Positions 1-9,047 of a DNA stretch of 64,000 nt are shown here, piece after piece (positions within the stretch are counted from its first letter, which is position 1; every line of letters starts with the position of its first letter). Both the position numbers and the translations under genes were made by a program. The stretch spans positions 2,232,001 through 2,296,000 of the forward strand of contig NC_089399.1 in the NCBI RefSeq assembly GCF_003171515.1, given 5' to 3'. Under the pieces are notes generated by a model that was not told the origin of the DNA, did not search any database, and saw only the letters and a program-made list of their open reading frames with translations. This stretch comes from Pyrenophora tritici-repentis. Its lineage: Eukaryota; Ascomycota; Dothideomycetes; Pleosporales; Pleosporaceae.

Positions 1-125
1 GAGGGCGGGTTTGCTGGTAGCTGGCTGCGGCCGTCCTCTCTCCATCCAGTTGCCTCCTTGGCGGCCTGGTCGGTGGCCTCATTTCCGGGGGTGCCTACGT
101 GGGCCGGTATCTCTCAGACAGTCAC
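1..125 (-). pseudogene. Fragment of non-LTR retrotransposon RNase H domain
   Basis: Read on the minus strand, this edge fragment gives an RNase H C-terminal motif of the kind found in Tad/I-type LINE ORF2 proteins: PAHVGTPGNEATDQAAKEA. An in-frame TGA lies a few codons before the motif, so the copy is dead. It runs off the left edge of the window. It is not the 3' end of the LINE at 9-11.5 kb, because that copy already carries its own RNase H. Confidence 0.6.
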
Positions 126-1330
126 GGTTAGGTTAGGCCTTTGTCCTGGAGCTCCAGGGCCTTTAACTAACTTAGCTCCTATCCTAGAGCGCTTGGCAAA
201 GCGCCGCACAGTCACACAGCCACGGTCCTAGCGTCAGCAACGATAGATCACAGCTAAGCTGCTTTAAGCCAGGTGCGCGGGTCGTACTTAACTAGTTAAC
301 TAGTTAACTAGTTAAGCAATGTTGGCGGTTCGTTGCGGAGGGATGTTCGACCCACAGGGACGGACGGAGAATAGAAAAACACGACAAACAGCGAGAAATC
401 AACTTTCCGAATTATCGTCACAAGGGACGGAAAATACACCCGCCAATGGCCGCAACGGTCTCTGCAGGCCATCGCGCGTCCCCCCCGCGCCGGTTTGGCA
501 CCTGCACAGCCGCTGTTGCGGCCCTGGCCGGCATAGAAAGCAAAAATTTGCGAGCAAGCTACTTAACATGACACACGTCCACCAAATACAGCGGCAGCCA
601 TCTAGCCACAACATAGCAACGCAAGACGCGACGACGGAGCCCAGACACCCCATTCAGCATCATGGTTACATCACGCACACACAAGGTCATCGATGGGCTT
701 CCTGGCTAGCCCATCACCATCCGGCAATGTCTGCAACGTCCCGCATCGACGAGCCCTCGAGCTGAACGGCATCATCTCTCACGCAAACTACCTCACAGAC
801 ACCCGGCATGCTACTATCGGTGCCATTACATACTTACAGATCACCAGACAGCCTCGTCCACTGTCGCCCCACGTGTTGAAGGACTGGTCCCCCTTCGACA
901 CACCTGACAAGGTCTGAGGAGGTTCGCATGAGAGCTCTCATGCTTAGTAGGCTTGACGACACGCACGAGCGGAGCATCGCTCCTGTGAAGCTGCGTTGTG
1001 ACGAAATGCTGCTGCCGCTGTGCCCGGTGGCAGGTCACACCACAAGATACGGCCACATAGGAACCTAGTGGACAGCATCATAACACTTGAAGAACAACAG
1101 AGATTGGGGAACATACTTTGAGCCCTAGGGGTATTAGGGCAAGCTAGCACACACGACAGCTGAACGCTAGGGGGAGACTGAAGGTACCACAGACGCAAAG
1201 CATGAGGCAACTGTGCCTCTACGAGCCTTGAACAACGCTGCACACACGAGGCTTTGAGCACGGCATACACATGGAAACACAGTTTGCAGAACACACACAT
1301 AGGCAAAAGACGTCACTTCTAGTCTAGAAG
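126..1330. other. Intergenic stretch without a recognisable gene
   Basis: I see no coding pattern on either strand. The open frames here are short, lack domain motifs and are not joined by convincing splice sites. A perfect 8-bp tandem repeat (288-315) is the only obvious structure. The position between retrotransposon and hAT remains suggests decayed mobile DNA. Confidence 0.4.
288..315. repeat. Short tandem repeat (TTAACTAG)x3.5
   Basis: Three perfect copies of the 8-mer TTAACTAG plus TTAA follow one another. The unit is nearly palindromic. No function is evident. Confidence 0.85.
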
Positions 1331-1331
1331 T

Positions 1332-1460
1332 CAATGAGCAAGCTGAGCGAGCTCAGCCAATTGGCTTGCTCAGCCAATTGAGCGGAGGCCAGCAGCTCGC
1401 TCGGCTCGCTCGGATTGGCTGAAACAGGGCTGTCAGCTCGCTCGGCTTGATGGGCTCAGT
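1332..1460. repeat. Subterminal GAGCGAGC repeats, probable left end of older hAT element
   Basis: The block starts with CAATGAGCAAGCTGAGCGAG and then carries many copies of GCTCGCTCGG and its complement. A similar block, in inverted orientation and ending GCTCGTTG, lies at 8895-9047. The two blocks flank all pieces of the older hAT gene and look like its terminal and subterminal regions. I cannot find a matching 8-bp duplication outside the two ends, so the exact boundaries are uncertain. Confidence 0.5.
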
Positions 1461-1502
1461 CCCGATTAGGAAAGTTATATAGAAACCTTGGTGTTGAGTT
1501 TC

Positions 1503-1972
1503 TCAGCTAATATCCCACTTATGTACACCGTATTTCGCGTCCATCTCCTCATCGCTGATAGCCTCCTTTACAGGCACCTCACCACTGCCAAATCTAGCTC
1601 TTATCCATCGTCGATCGCACTGTATTGCTGCTAGAAGTTGCGGAGAAATGCTGCGCCGACGGGGCTCGAGGAGGTCACCCAGCTCGCTGAATAAGCGCTC
1701 ACACTCACAGCTTGAGCCTGGGATTGATAGCATGTCGATAGCAAATTTGCTAAGGCTGGGGTAGCGATCGCGGAGTCCTACCCAGTATTTTATAGGGTCG
1801 ACGCCCTCGCTAGCGATCGGTTCGCTGCGTTTCTAAGCCTCATATTCATCCTCCTCGTTCTCCGTAAGCCCTGCCGGCTTAATAAAGCTGTTAATAGCGT
1901 CTTCTATATCATTGTGCCTAACTTTAGAGCGTAAGCGCGGCTTCGGTAAGCTTTTGTACTCCGCCCACAAAT
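1503..1972 (-). pseudogene. Older hAT transposase, C-terminal piece (interrupted)
   Basis: The minus-strand reading contains the hAT family C-terminal dimerisation motif: CECERLFSELGDLLEPRRR followed by a conserved region ending near RRWIRARF. Upstream in the same frame is an acidic linker with at least one stop. This is the last third of a transposase gene whose other pieces lie at 4720-5208 and 7064-8626. The gene is cut here by insertion of the intact hAT at 1981-4711, whose 8-bp duplication GTTGAAAC flanks the break on both sides. In-frame stops show that it is inactive. Confidence 0.75.
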
Positions 1973-4719
1973 GTTGAAACCAGTGATCGGAATGGTCTGG
2001 TCTGGTCTGGTCTGAGGGTACAGACCAGACCAGACCAGGTGCTTACATAAGGACCGGTCCGACCAGACCGGTCCGACCAACAAGACCGCCAAGAATGAGG
2101 CTGAAGCAAAGAAGGAAGCCGAGGAAATGTGTTTTACTACTGACTGTCAATCTAGTCGTCTTCGTTCTCACTATCCTCGATATCGCTGTTCCCCTCAGCT
2201 TGGGGCTTTCCATACCAGGCCCGGAGACACTCGCACGCTTCTATAATATCTGCCTTCAGCCTACCACGGCGATCGACGATAGTAAGCTTCGCGCTACTAA
2301 AAAGACGTTCGCATTCATCCGACATAGGCGAGATCGCAAACATGTCTAGAGCGAAGCGAGCGAGATCTCGTTGGGAGTCGTAGCGAGATAGCCAGTACGC
2401 AATAGCCTCATTGCAACCTGCCTCTTCGTTATGAAGCCGGTCAGTAGAGATGTATTGTTCATACAAATCAGTTGTAGAAACTGGAGCGTCTATTCGAATG
2501 CGCTTATGTTCCCGCTGGCGATCAAATGCTGGGTCAGGATCTCTCTCCTTCCTGGCTGGTGGTGGCAGCATCTCGACAGGGTACCTTCCCTTATACTCTG
2601 TCTCCCAGAGATGCTTCACCGCTAATTGTGCGTTTTCAAACCACCTCTTCTTCTCTTCGTCGCCATGAAGAACCCACTCTTGCCTGAACCATCCCCACTT
2701 GCGATATGGATCAAGGATTTGAGCCGCATAATATGCCGGTGGAAGGTCAGTATCTTCAGGGAATCGATTTTGCCAATTCAGCTGCTGATTGTTATAGTAC
2801 TCAACGCACTTTAACCAAGCAGCATCAGCGCAGCCTTGAAGGTACTTCCATGTAAAGTTGTTATCGTCCTCAGTGTGGATGTCGTGGTAGTGATCCTTCG
2901 TCTCGCTTATCTCCCGGAGAAGGCAGTCCAAAGTTGAAAACCAGTCCGCAAGTGACGTCTTCTTACCTTCAGAAAGCAAAGTTGCAGCATAGAAGTCTTT
3001 GAGAGCGAGTTCAATCTTTTCAAGCTCAAACCAGTGCTGTCCATCAAGCTTAAAGTTCGCGATCCCTACGGAGCCCTTTCCAGGTACATGACGAGCCGAG
3101 AAGAGCTCTAAACGTTCTCGAACATTTAATGCACGTGTAATCGAATAAAACCATGAGTTCCAGCGGGTCGAGTTGTTCTGGATAAGCTCAAGCCCGTCGA
3201 ATTGCGAAAGATCTCCGCCGATAATAATTGTAGCAAACTCCTCACGCCGTTGTGGAGTAAGCCTGATGTATCGCACCAGGTTGTGAAGACGACCCAAACA
3301 TCCGAACTTCTTCCAGAGCTCTTCCACCTTCGTATAGTCGCCACGTTGATGATGCTTCTCCAGCTTCGCAAGATACTTCTCACAGTTTCGCCCCATAAGG
3401 AACGCCTGGCAACAGAGGTTGATGACATGGCCCAAGCAACGCAGCCGGCGATGACGACGTTGTTTTGACTTCATCCATGGGCAGAGATCCTTGAGTATAA
3501 ACTCAACAGCGGTATCATTTGCCGAGGCATTATCCAGCATAAAGTATCCAATCTGATCTCCGCTAATGTCGTATTCTTCCAGCAATTCAAGGACCACCGA
3601 TCCAAGATTCTCTCCAGTATGTTCGCCGTATATACGTCGCATACCTAAAGCGGTAACACGTCGCATGCCGGTAGTATCAATCCACATAGCGACGACGCCT
3701 AGGATAGCGTAAGGGTTTGGTGAAGTCCAGAGATCAAAGGAGATAGAGATCCTACTCCGTGAATGGTGTAGGTCCTCCCTAAGCTGTTGCTTCTTCGATA
3801 TGAATGCATTCATTACCCAGCTTCGGATAGTCTTCGCAGCCTTCGGGAGGTGGTTGAGTAGTGCCGGATTTAAAAAGAGGAGTAGTTCACGAAAGTACTG
3901 GTTCTCTAATTGAAAGAAGGCGATATGGCAGTACACAATCCAACGAATTAGAAGCTCTTTAAACTTCTCTACTGACTCCTTCCAGAAAAAGATGCTGGAA
4001 GCAGCCCCATCCTTTTGCTGGTCGATTATAGACTTCCGTACAGAACCCTTTCGCTTGATGCCACTCTGGGGATCAATCTGGTGCTTCTGTTCCAGGTGAT
4101 TCCGGATCCTAGAAGTGCCATTGATGACAAACAACTCTTGCTTGCTCTTCCCAACCCTGCACTCATGGCAGTAATACACCTCTTTCTTATCGCTATCTCG
4201 AATGTATTGGAGTCCGTACTTCCAGATGTGTGATGTACCTTGACGGAAATCCTTCCTTGCAATTATTGCACGTTTCACGTACGTGATACCGCCCTGCACG
4301 AACTCATCTGGAGATTCGTGATATTGAATAGGAGTGGGTGATAGTATAGGGGTGGGTGATGACGTGGGGATAGGAGATGGAGTAAGAGACGTTAAATCTA
4401 GTCTTATAATATTCGATGGGGACGGTGAGGTTGGTGTTGAAGGCTCCATAACAATAGTATATAAGTAGGTTGTTAAGGACTTGATTGTTCTATGTAAGTA
4501 GAAGACTTACCTTGATCTTAATGACTCATATTGTGCTAAATTTTCTGGCTAGATTAGTCTAAGATCTAGTCACGTGGACCTATTTATAGCCGGACCGGTC
4601 CGATCATCTAGACCGGTCCGACCACGGTCTCAAAAAATCGCCAGACCAGACCAAGTCTTGGCGGTCTAGACCAGACCAAGACCAAGTCAGACCAGACCAT
4701 TCCGATCACTGGTTGAAAC
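1973..4719. mobile_element. Intact hAT DNA transposon with 8-bp target duplication
   Basis: The element runs from 1981 to 4711 (2731 bp). Both ends begin CAGTGATCGGAATGGTCTGG and form perfect 24-bp terminal inverted repeats (1981-2004 and 4688-4711). The 8-bp direct repeat GTTGAAAC sits immediately outside at 1973-1980 and 4712-4719; that length is the hAT hallmark. Subterminal regions carry many TGGTCTGG-type and CCGGTCCGACC repeats, likely transposase binding sites. One long intact ORF lies inside on the minus strand. The insertion interrupts an older hAT gene, so this copy is younger than its host. Confidence 0.95.
2152..4449 (-). CDS. hAT family transposase (765 aa, intact)
   Basis: A single uninterrupted ORF starts at an ATG and fills most of the hAT element at 1981-4711. 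The N-terminus (about residues 1-45) is Ser/Thr/Pro-rich. A BED-type zinc finger follows at roughly residues 70-120, with a CHEC pair and a histidine pair in RNHLEQKH. The central RNase-H-like catalytic core includes SFDLWTSPN and FMLDNASANDTA. The C-terminus has the hAT dimerisation motif SDECERLFSSAKLTIVDRRG. No stop or frameshift is seen and the length is normal for the family, so the protein could be active. Family knowledge says it would bind the subterminal repeats and cut and paste the element; mobility here is inference. Confidence 0.93.
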   Translation of the reverse strand: MEPSTPTSPSPSNIIRLDLTSLTPSPIPTSSPTPILSPTPIQYHESPDEFVQGGITYVKRAIIARKDFRQGTSHIWKYGLQYIRDSDKKEVYYCHECRVGKSKQELFVINGTSRIRNHLEQKHQIDPQSGIKRKGSVRKSIIDQQKDGAASSIFFWKESVEKFKELLIRWIVYCHIAFFQLENQYFRELLLFLNPALLNHLPKAAKTIRSWVMNAFISKKQQLREDLHHSRSRISISFDLWTSPNPYAILGVVAMWIDTTGMRRVTALGMRRIYGEHTGENLGSVVLELLEEYDISGDQIGYFMLDNASANDTAVEFILKDLCPWMKSKQRRHRRLRCLGHVINLCCQAFLMGRNCEKYLAKLEKHHQRGDYTKVEELWKKFGCLGRLHNLVRYIRLTPQRREEFATIIIGGDLSQFDGLELIQNNSTRWNSWFYSITRALNVRERLELFSARHVPGKGSVGIANFKLDGQHWFELEKIELALKDFYAATLLSEGKKTSLADWFSTLDCLLREISETKDHYHDIHTEDDNNFTWKYLQGCADAAWLKCVEYYNNQQLNWQNRFPEDTDLPPAYYAAQILDPYRKWGWFRQEWVLHGDEEKKRWFENAQLAVKHLWETEYKGRYPVEMLPPPARKERDPDPAFDRQREHKRIRIDAPVSTTDLYEQYISTDRLHNEEAGCNEAIAYWLSRYDSQRDLARFALDMFAISPMSDECERLFSSAKLTIVDRRGRLKADIIEACECLRAWYGKPQAEGNSDIEDSENEDD

Positions 4720-5208
4720 TTGCGGTTGCTGCTCTCTAGCCAATCAGGCTTATCCGCCCACGCTGCGTCAAGGTAGCTTTTGTAGCGAGGATGAAGGATT
4801 ATAGCAGCATAGTAAGCTGGCGAGAGGTCGAGCTTGTTGTAGTACTCGCGGGCTTTAACTAGGGCAGCGCGGAGGTTGATAGCAAGGTGGTCTTCGGGTG
4901 ACTCTGTATGCTCATCATAAATGACGTCTTCATAGCTTTGCAAGCGGTCCTCATAGACTCCAAGTAAGTATTCAAATACTAGAATAACCTCAGCGATTGC
5001 TCCAAAAGCACCGCTTTTGCCGCGGCCTTCAAGCCGTTTTGTAGCTTGTTTTAGTGGCCTAAGCACATCAATATACTCAGCAATCACCTGCCAGTCATGG
5101 GCATTGATCCCATCAGACCTCATCCAATCCGGCGCTGCAGGCAGCTTGTTGTTACGACTTCGGGCGTACGCGTCTTCAGTTTCAATCTTCTAAATATGGT
5201 AGTTGGCG
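4720..5208 (-). pseudogene. Older hAT transposase, central piece (interrupted)
   Basis: The reading frame includes INAHDWQVIAEYIDVLRPLK and LSPAYYAAIILHPRYK, which are typical of the hAT core between the second and third catalytic motifs. It is bounded on the left by the young hAT insertion (duplication ends at 4719) and on the right by the pogo-like insertion (TA at 5209-5210). Removing the pogo element and one TA rejoins the frame with the piece at 7064-7810, which confirms that these are parts of one ancestral gene. It is not functional. Confidence 0.8.
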
Positions 5209-7063
5209 TAACGTGGATGGCAAGCGAGTGGGCCAGGCAAGCGAGTGGGCCACCCCACCAACTTTTGTAACTTCAAAGCGACTTATCTCAACAACGCGAT
5301 AATATTATTGCTAGATATTGATACAGTAGATTACTCTATATTAAGAGTATTAGTGTTGCATGTGCGCGAGTTGTGCCCAGTCTCCTTGCACCTGGTGCAG
5401 CGCCTTTGAGCGCGCTGGCTAAGGCCTGATCGCGCTCCTCCTTGACGCTCTTCATGAGCAATCTGCTGGTCAGCCTCATTTTGAGCTAGTATATCCTCTC
5501 CAGCTCCCTTTGTGAGTACTCCATGCTTCTGTATACGCCTTTTAGAGCGCTGCCTACGCGCTGAGGCTGCGCTGTTAGCCTTCTCAAGACTAGAGATCCG
5601 ATCGCGCATCAGCTCAGCAGACAGCATCATCACCTCAGCGCCCTTCTTCAGCTGGTCAATCGCCTCAATGATCGAAGCTGGTGATGAGCTCTTATGCTGG
5701 CGCACGCGCTCACGTATAAGGCTTGACTGAGCCTCAAGCTCACGCGCGTTGCTCGGCGTTTGAGCTACCCAGGGAGCATCTGGTAGAGCTGCTGGAGGAG
5801 TAGGTGTACGCAGCTGTACATCTAGCTTTGATAGAACAGCCTCTGGTTGTAGAGGAACAAGGCCTGCGCCGCGGAAGGCTGAGTAGATATTAGCTGGCGT
5901 GAACGCTCGATCAAACGCAGCCTTAAACGCAGGCAGAAACTCTAGCTTGGTGATGTGGTTGATGTGGTTGCGCATGAGGCTCTCCACCTCACGGCTATAC
6001 GCGCGCTTTAATGGCGAGAAGCAGCCAACATCAAGTGGCTGGAGTAGGTGAGATGAGTGAGGAGGCATACAGAGCGTATGGATATTGTTCTCCTTACAGA
6101 GCTCCTGGAACTCTAGAGATTGGTGGCTCCTATGGCCATCAATAATAAGCAGGCGACGCGCGCCTATAGTACGAGCCTGCGTGTGAGCGTTGAAGTGCTT
6201 TAGCCACTCAACTCCAAGCTCATTATTCGTCCAGCCATTATCGCTGACTGCGATCGCCCAGTCGCGTGGGATATCCTCCTCATACCACGCTGATAGGTGG
6301 TACTGACCAGCGAAGATGAGGAACGGTGGCACTGACCAGCCACCAGCGCTGATGGCAGCAATCAGCGTTACCCACTCGCGATTGCCTGGCTGAATACTCT
6401 TCCGCCGGCCTCTTCTCTCTGATCCTGTTATAACCAGCTGCGTTGTAATCTTGCCCATCATAAAGCCAGCTTCATCAAAGTTGTAGACATCCTCATCGCA
6501 GATACCCTGCTCAGCCTTTATCTCTTCTACAAGCTTAAACCACCTCTTTATTAATGTCGCATCCTCACACATAGCTCTCTGCCTATCGTACGCTCGGTTG
6601 AAACACGTCCGAAGACTGTCTGTACGCTTAACAAAGTTGGCTGGCCACTTCTGCCCAACCTGGCCAGCGCCGCGCGCAGCCAGCAGCTTATCAGCCATAT
6701 CGCGTGCAGCTGCGTAGGTAGGCGCAAACCCGCGCTGATCTAGGTGAAGTATATAGCTAATAATCACCTCCTCTTCTCTCTGGGTAAGCTTCCTTGAGTT
6801 AGGCTGGCAATCGCGTCGTGCAGGTATACCAGCGCGTCGGCGCGTGAGTGTCATTCGGGCGACTTCAAATGTCCGCGCAGCGTCTCTATTAGACTGGAGC
6901 TGGTTTCGGGTAGTAGCTGAGATAGCTAGCTGTATATCAGCTTCATAAGAAGGGTTTTGGGATTGTTTTGGTGGAGCCATAATTGATTGAAGTTAGGTAG
7001 ATGCAAAAAGTTGGTGGGGTGGCCCACTCGCTTGCCTGGCCCACTCGCTTGCCATCCACGTTA
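5209..7063. mobile_element. Intact pogo-like (Tc1/mariner superfamily) transposon, TA duplication
   Basis: The element spans 5211-7061 (1851 bp). Its terminal inverted repeats are 56 bp and perfectly matched (5211-5266 and 7006-7061), starting ACGTGGATGGCAAGCGAGTG. The repeat contains an internal duplication, GGCAAGCGAGTGGGCC appearing nearly twice. TA dinucleotides at 5209-5210 and 7062-7063 are the target duplication expected for this superfamily. It is inserted in the older hAT gene and encodes one intact transposase on the minus strand. Confidence 0.95.
5331..6980 (-). CDS. pogo/Fot1-like DDE transposase with C-terminal CCHC knuckle (549 aa)
   Basis: An intact ORF starts at an ATG. Residues about 10-55 resemble a psq-type helix-turn-helix. 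A CENP-B-type second DNA-binding region follows (about 60-125, with NSRKLTQREEEVIISYI). The DDE_1 catalytic core shows YNFDEAGFMMG, then LLIIDGHRSH, then MPPHSSHLLQPLDVGCFSPL, the third acidic residue being Asp as in pogo/Fot1 (DDD type). A coiled region precedes a C-terminal zinc knuckle CTRCKETGHNSRTC (C-x2-C-x4-H-x4-C). The knuckle is unusual compared with the minimal pogo layout. The protein sits between perfect terminal repeats and shows no decay, so activity is plausible but unproven. Confidence 0.93.
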   Translation of the reverse strand: MAPPKQSQNPSYEADIQLAISATTRNQLQSNRDAARTFEVARMTLTRRRAGIPARRDCQPNSRKLTQREEEVIISYILHLDQRGFAPTYAAARDMADKLLAARGAGQVGQKWPANFVKRTDSLRTCFNRAYDRQRAMCEDATLIKRWFKLVEEIKAEQGICDEDVYNFDEAGFMMGKITTQLVITGSERRGRRKSIQPGNREWVTLIAAISAGGWSVPPFLIFAGQYHLSAWYEEDIPRDWAIAVSDNGWTNNELGVEWLKHFNAHTQARTIGARRLLIIDGHRSHQSLEFQELCKENNIHTLCMPPHSSHLLQPLDVGCFSPLKRAYSREVESLMRNHINHITKLEFLPAFKAAFDRAFTPANIYSAFRGAGLVPLQPEAVLSKLDVQLRTPTPPAALPDAPWVAQTPSNARELEAQSSLIRERVRQHKSSSPASIIEAIDQLKKGAEVMMLSAELMRDRISSLEKANSAASARRQRSKRRIQKHGVLTKGAGEDILAQNEADQQIAHEERQGGARSGLSQRAQRRCTRCKETGHNSRTCNTNTLNIE

Positions 7064-8626
7064 CCTATTAACCGCTAATTACAACTCAACAGCGCGCTTA
7101 AAACACGAAACGTAAGAGTTATAGCGAGTAACAACTAGCTTAACGGGCTCCTTGATTTTGTGCTGTTCTGTTGGCGCGTTGACAGGCTGGTCCCTAATAG
7201 CGAGCTTCTGATACTTCTCAAAAAGAGCGTACTGTTGTGGTGTTTTGATGTAGTTAATAACCGCGACAAGCACTCCTAATGGTCCATCGCCTCGCCAAGT
7301 AGCCATATTCTCAGCTTCGTTCACGCGCTCAGTCTCCTCGTTGTCGTAGGACTCTTTCTCCTCACCCCAGAGTAGCATCTGGCCAATGAGATTAAGCGTA
7401 TAAGGACCGCAGCGAAGGCGACGCTCAGTAGCGCTAAAGCCTATCTGCAAGGCGAGAGTGTTAATCGTGGTGTTGTTGTTATGTGCGTTGTCGAGGACGA
7501 AGTAACCGAGCTTGCCCACAGTGATTTCGAACTGCTTGAATATTGCCATCACGACCTCAGCCATAGCCTCGCCGGTGTAGGCACCTGTCAGTTGTGGGAG
7601 CGCAATAGGCAAGTCCCTGAGCTCGCCAGAGCTATCAACGTAGTGGGCGACGATACCTAAGTAACCGCGCTTGCCACCTTTTGTCGTCCATCCGTCAAAG
7701 CTTACATAGACTTTGCTCATTGATTCTGAAAGGCTTGCGATAACCTTTAGTAACAGGTAGTTGTACAGGCGTATAACGTATCGTGAGACGCTGTTATAAG
7801 ATGCCCACAAGGCTCGTTCTGCCTCTACGCTAGCTAATTATATCATATTGCGAAAAGACGATGATTCGAATTGTGAGAGTGGGAGGTTGTTTTCGACGAG
7901 CTAGGTAACGGCCGCAAGCCTAAACTCTTGTATATTGAAGTTGGTAAGCTCGTTGGCAACAGCCTAAGAGCAGCCCTTCTGAAGGGCGCGTTCGAGGAGA
8001 GTTTCTTTCCGAGGAGCGACGGTAGTGCGCTTACTTGGAGGCTTCAAGCCATGAACTTTCTTGTCTTCTCCGAGATGACGTGCTGGCGCTGATGGAGACT
8101 GCGAGACGTTATGTATGCCACGGCCAACAGTAGTGAACTTGTGCTTATAGCAATAGTGGCAGATCCACGTAACTTTTGCGACGTTGCTGCGCAAGGCGAT
8201 GCGATAGCCATGGCTGTATACCCAGCTTGCTCGGTTCGAAAGTGATGTGGGCGGCTTGCAGTGCTTTGGGTAGCGACTCTAATTAAAGCCGTCGTATTTG
8301 TCCTCTACCTATACGAAACCCTTGTCGACAGCCTCGCTAGCTGCTCCTGAAGCTGCAACAGTGGCATGCTCGCTGCCCTTAGGTGGTGGGATGATCGTCT
8401 CTTCGGCGCGCGACTCTCGGAGGGTCGCTTCAAAATTTGGTGCTTGTGGCGCGGCAACGAGAGCTTGACGCGGCGACAGCGGTGGAGGAGGTGGAGATGG
8501 TGAGAATGGCTGAGTATCGACTAGCACAGGTTGGCTGGCAGTCCCGCGATGACGCGCTGCGACTCTAGGGCGCTTCGAAGTTGTCGCGATTTCTAGAGCA
8601 TTAACGCATGTTCTTTTTGCTGGCAT
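7064..8626 (-). pseudogene. Older hAT transposase, N-terminal half (decayed)
   Basis: The gene starts at the ATG at 8626 (MPAKRTCVNALEIATTSKRP). It continues as a Pro-rich linker, a BED-like zinc finger (WICHYCYKHK, near 8160) and the hAT catalytic region at 7079-7810 (SFDGWTTKGGKRGYLG, then YFVLDNAHNNNTT). Stop codons and frame breaks occur between 7810 and 7964 and between 8194 and 8309. The gene continues at 4720-5208 and 1503-1972 after two transposon insertions. The many TAG/TAA stops would fit repeat-induced point mutation, but I did not compute a RIP index. Confidence 0.8.
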
Positions 8627-8894
8627 TATAGCAACGGCGAGGTAGATAATAGCTGCAAATAGAGACGCGTTGGTGGAGTATAGGTGAGTGTGGTGGGTGA
8701 TAAGTAGTAAGTGAAGTGTCGCAGAAGGAGAATATTGTTGCCAGGCCGTTAGCCGGAAGTTTAGTAGCTTATTTGCTAGAAATATAGCAAAAAAGAGTGT
8801 ATTTTAGGTTATAACTAGGTTTCGAACTTACGCACTACACCTAAAAATCATCGTGAGATTGCCCCTCCACCAAGTCCTTCAGCCCCAAGTTTCC

Positions 8895-9047
8895 AACCGC
8901 TCCATCCAACCAAGCTAAGCAAGCTGACTGAGCGAGCGCCTATCCCTAAGCTCGCTCGGCTTGCAAGCGCGCACTGCGCGCTCAGCTCATTCGGCTTGGT
9001 CAAAACGTCCAAGCCGAGCGAGCTGAGCGAGCCGGCTCGCTCGTTGA
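8895..9047. repeat. Subterminal GAGCGAGC repeats, probable right end of older hAT element
   Basis: The block carries repeated GAGCGAGC and CTCGCTCGGCTTG motifs and ends GAGCCGGCTCGCTCGTTG at about 9047. It mirrors the block at 1332-1460. Directly beyond it the LINE reading frame begins, in the middle of its C-terminal Cys motif (CHTC), so this end marks the insertion point in the LINE. The 250 bp between 8626 and 8895 hold only the presumed 5' untranslated part of the hAT gene. Confidence 0.55.

Noticed and set aside
319..765. 148-aa plus-strand ORF at the left edge
   Set aside because: Composition looks random, antisense frames overlap it, and no domain is present.
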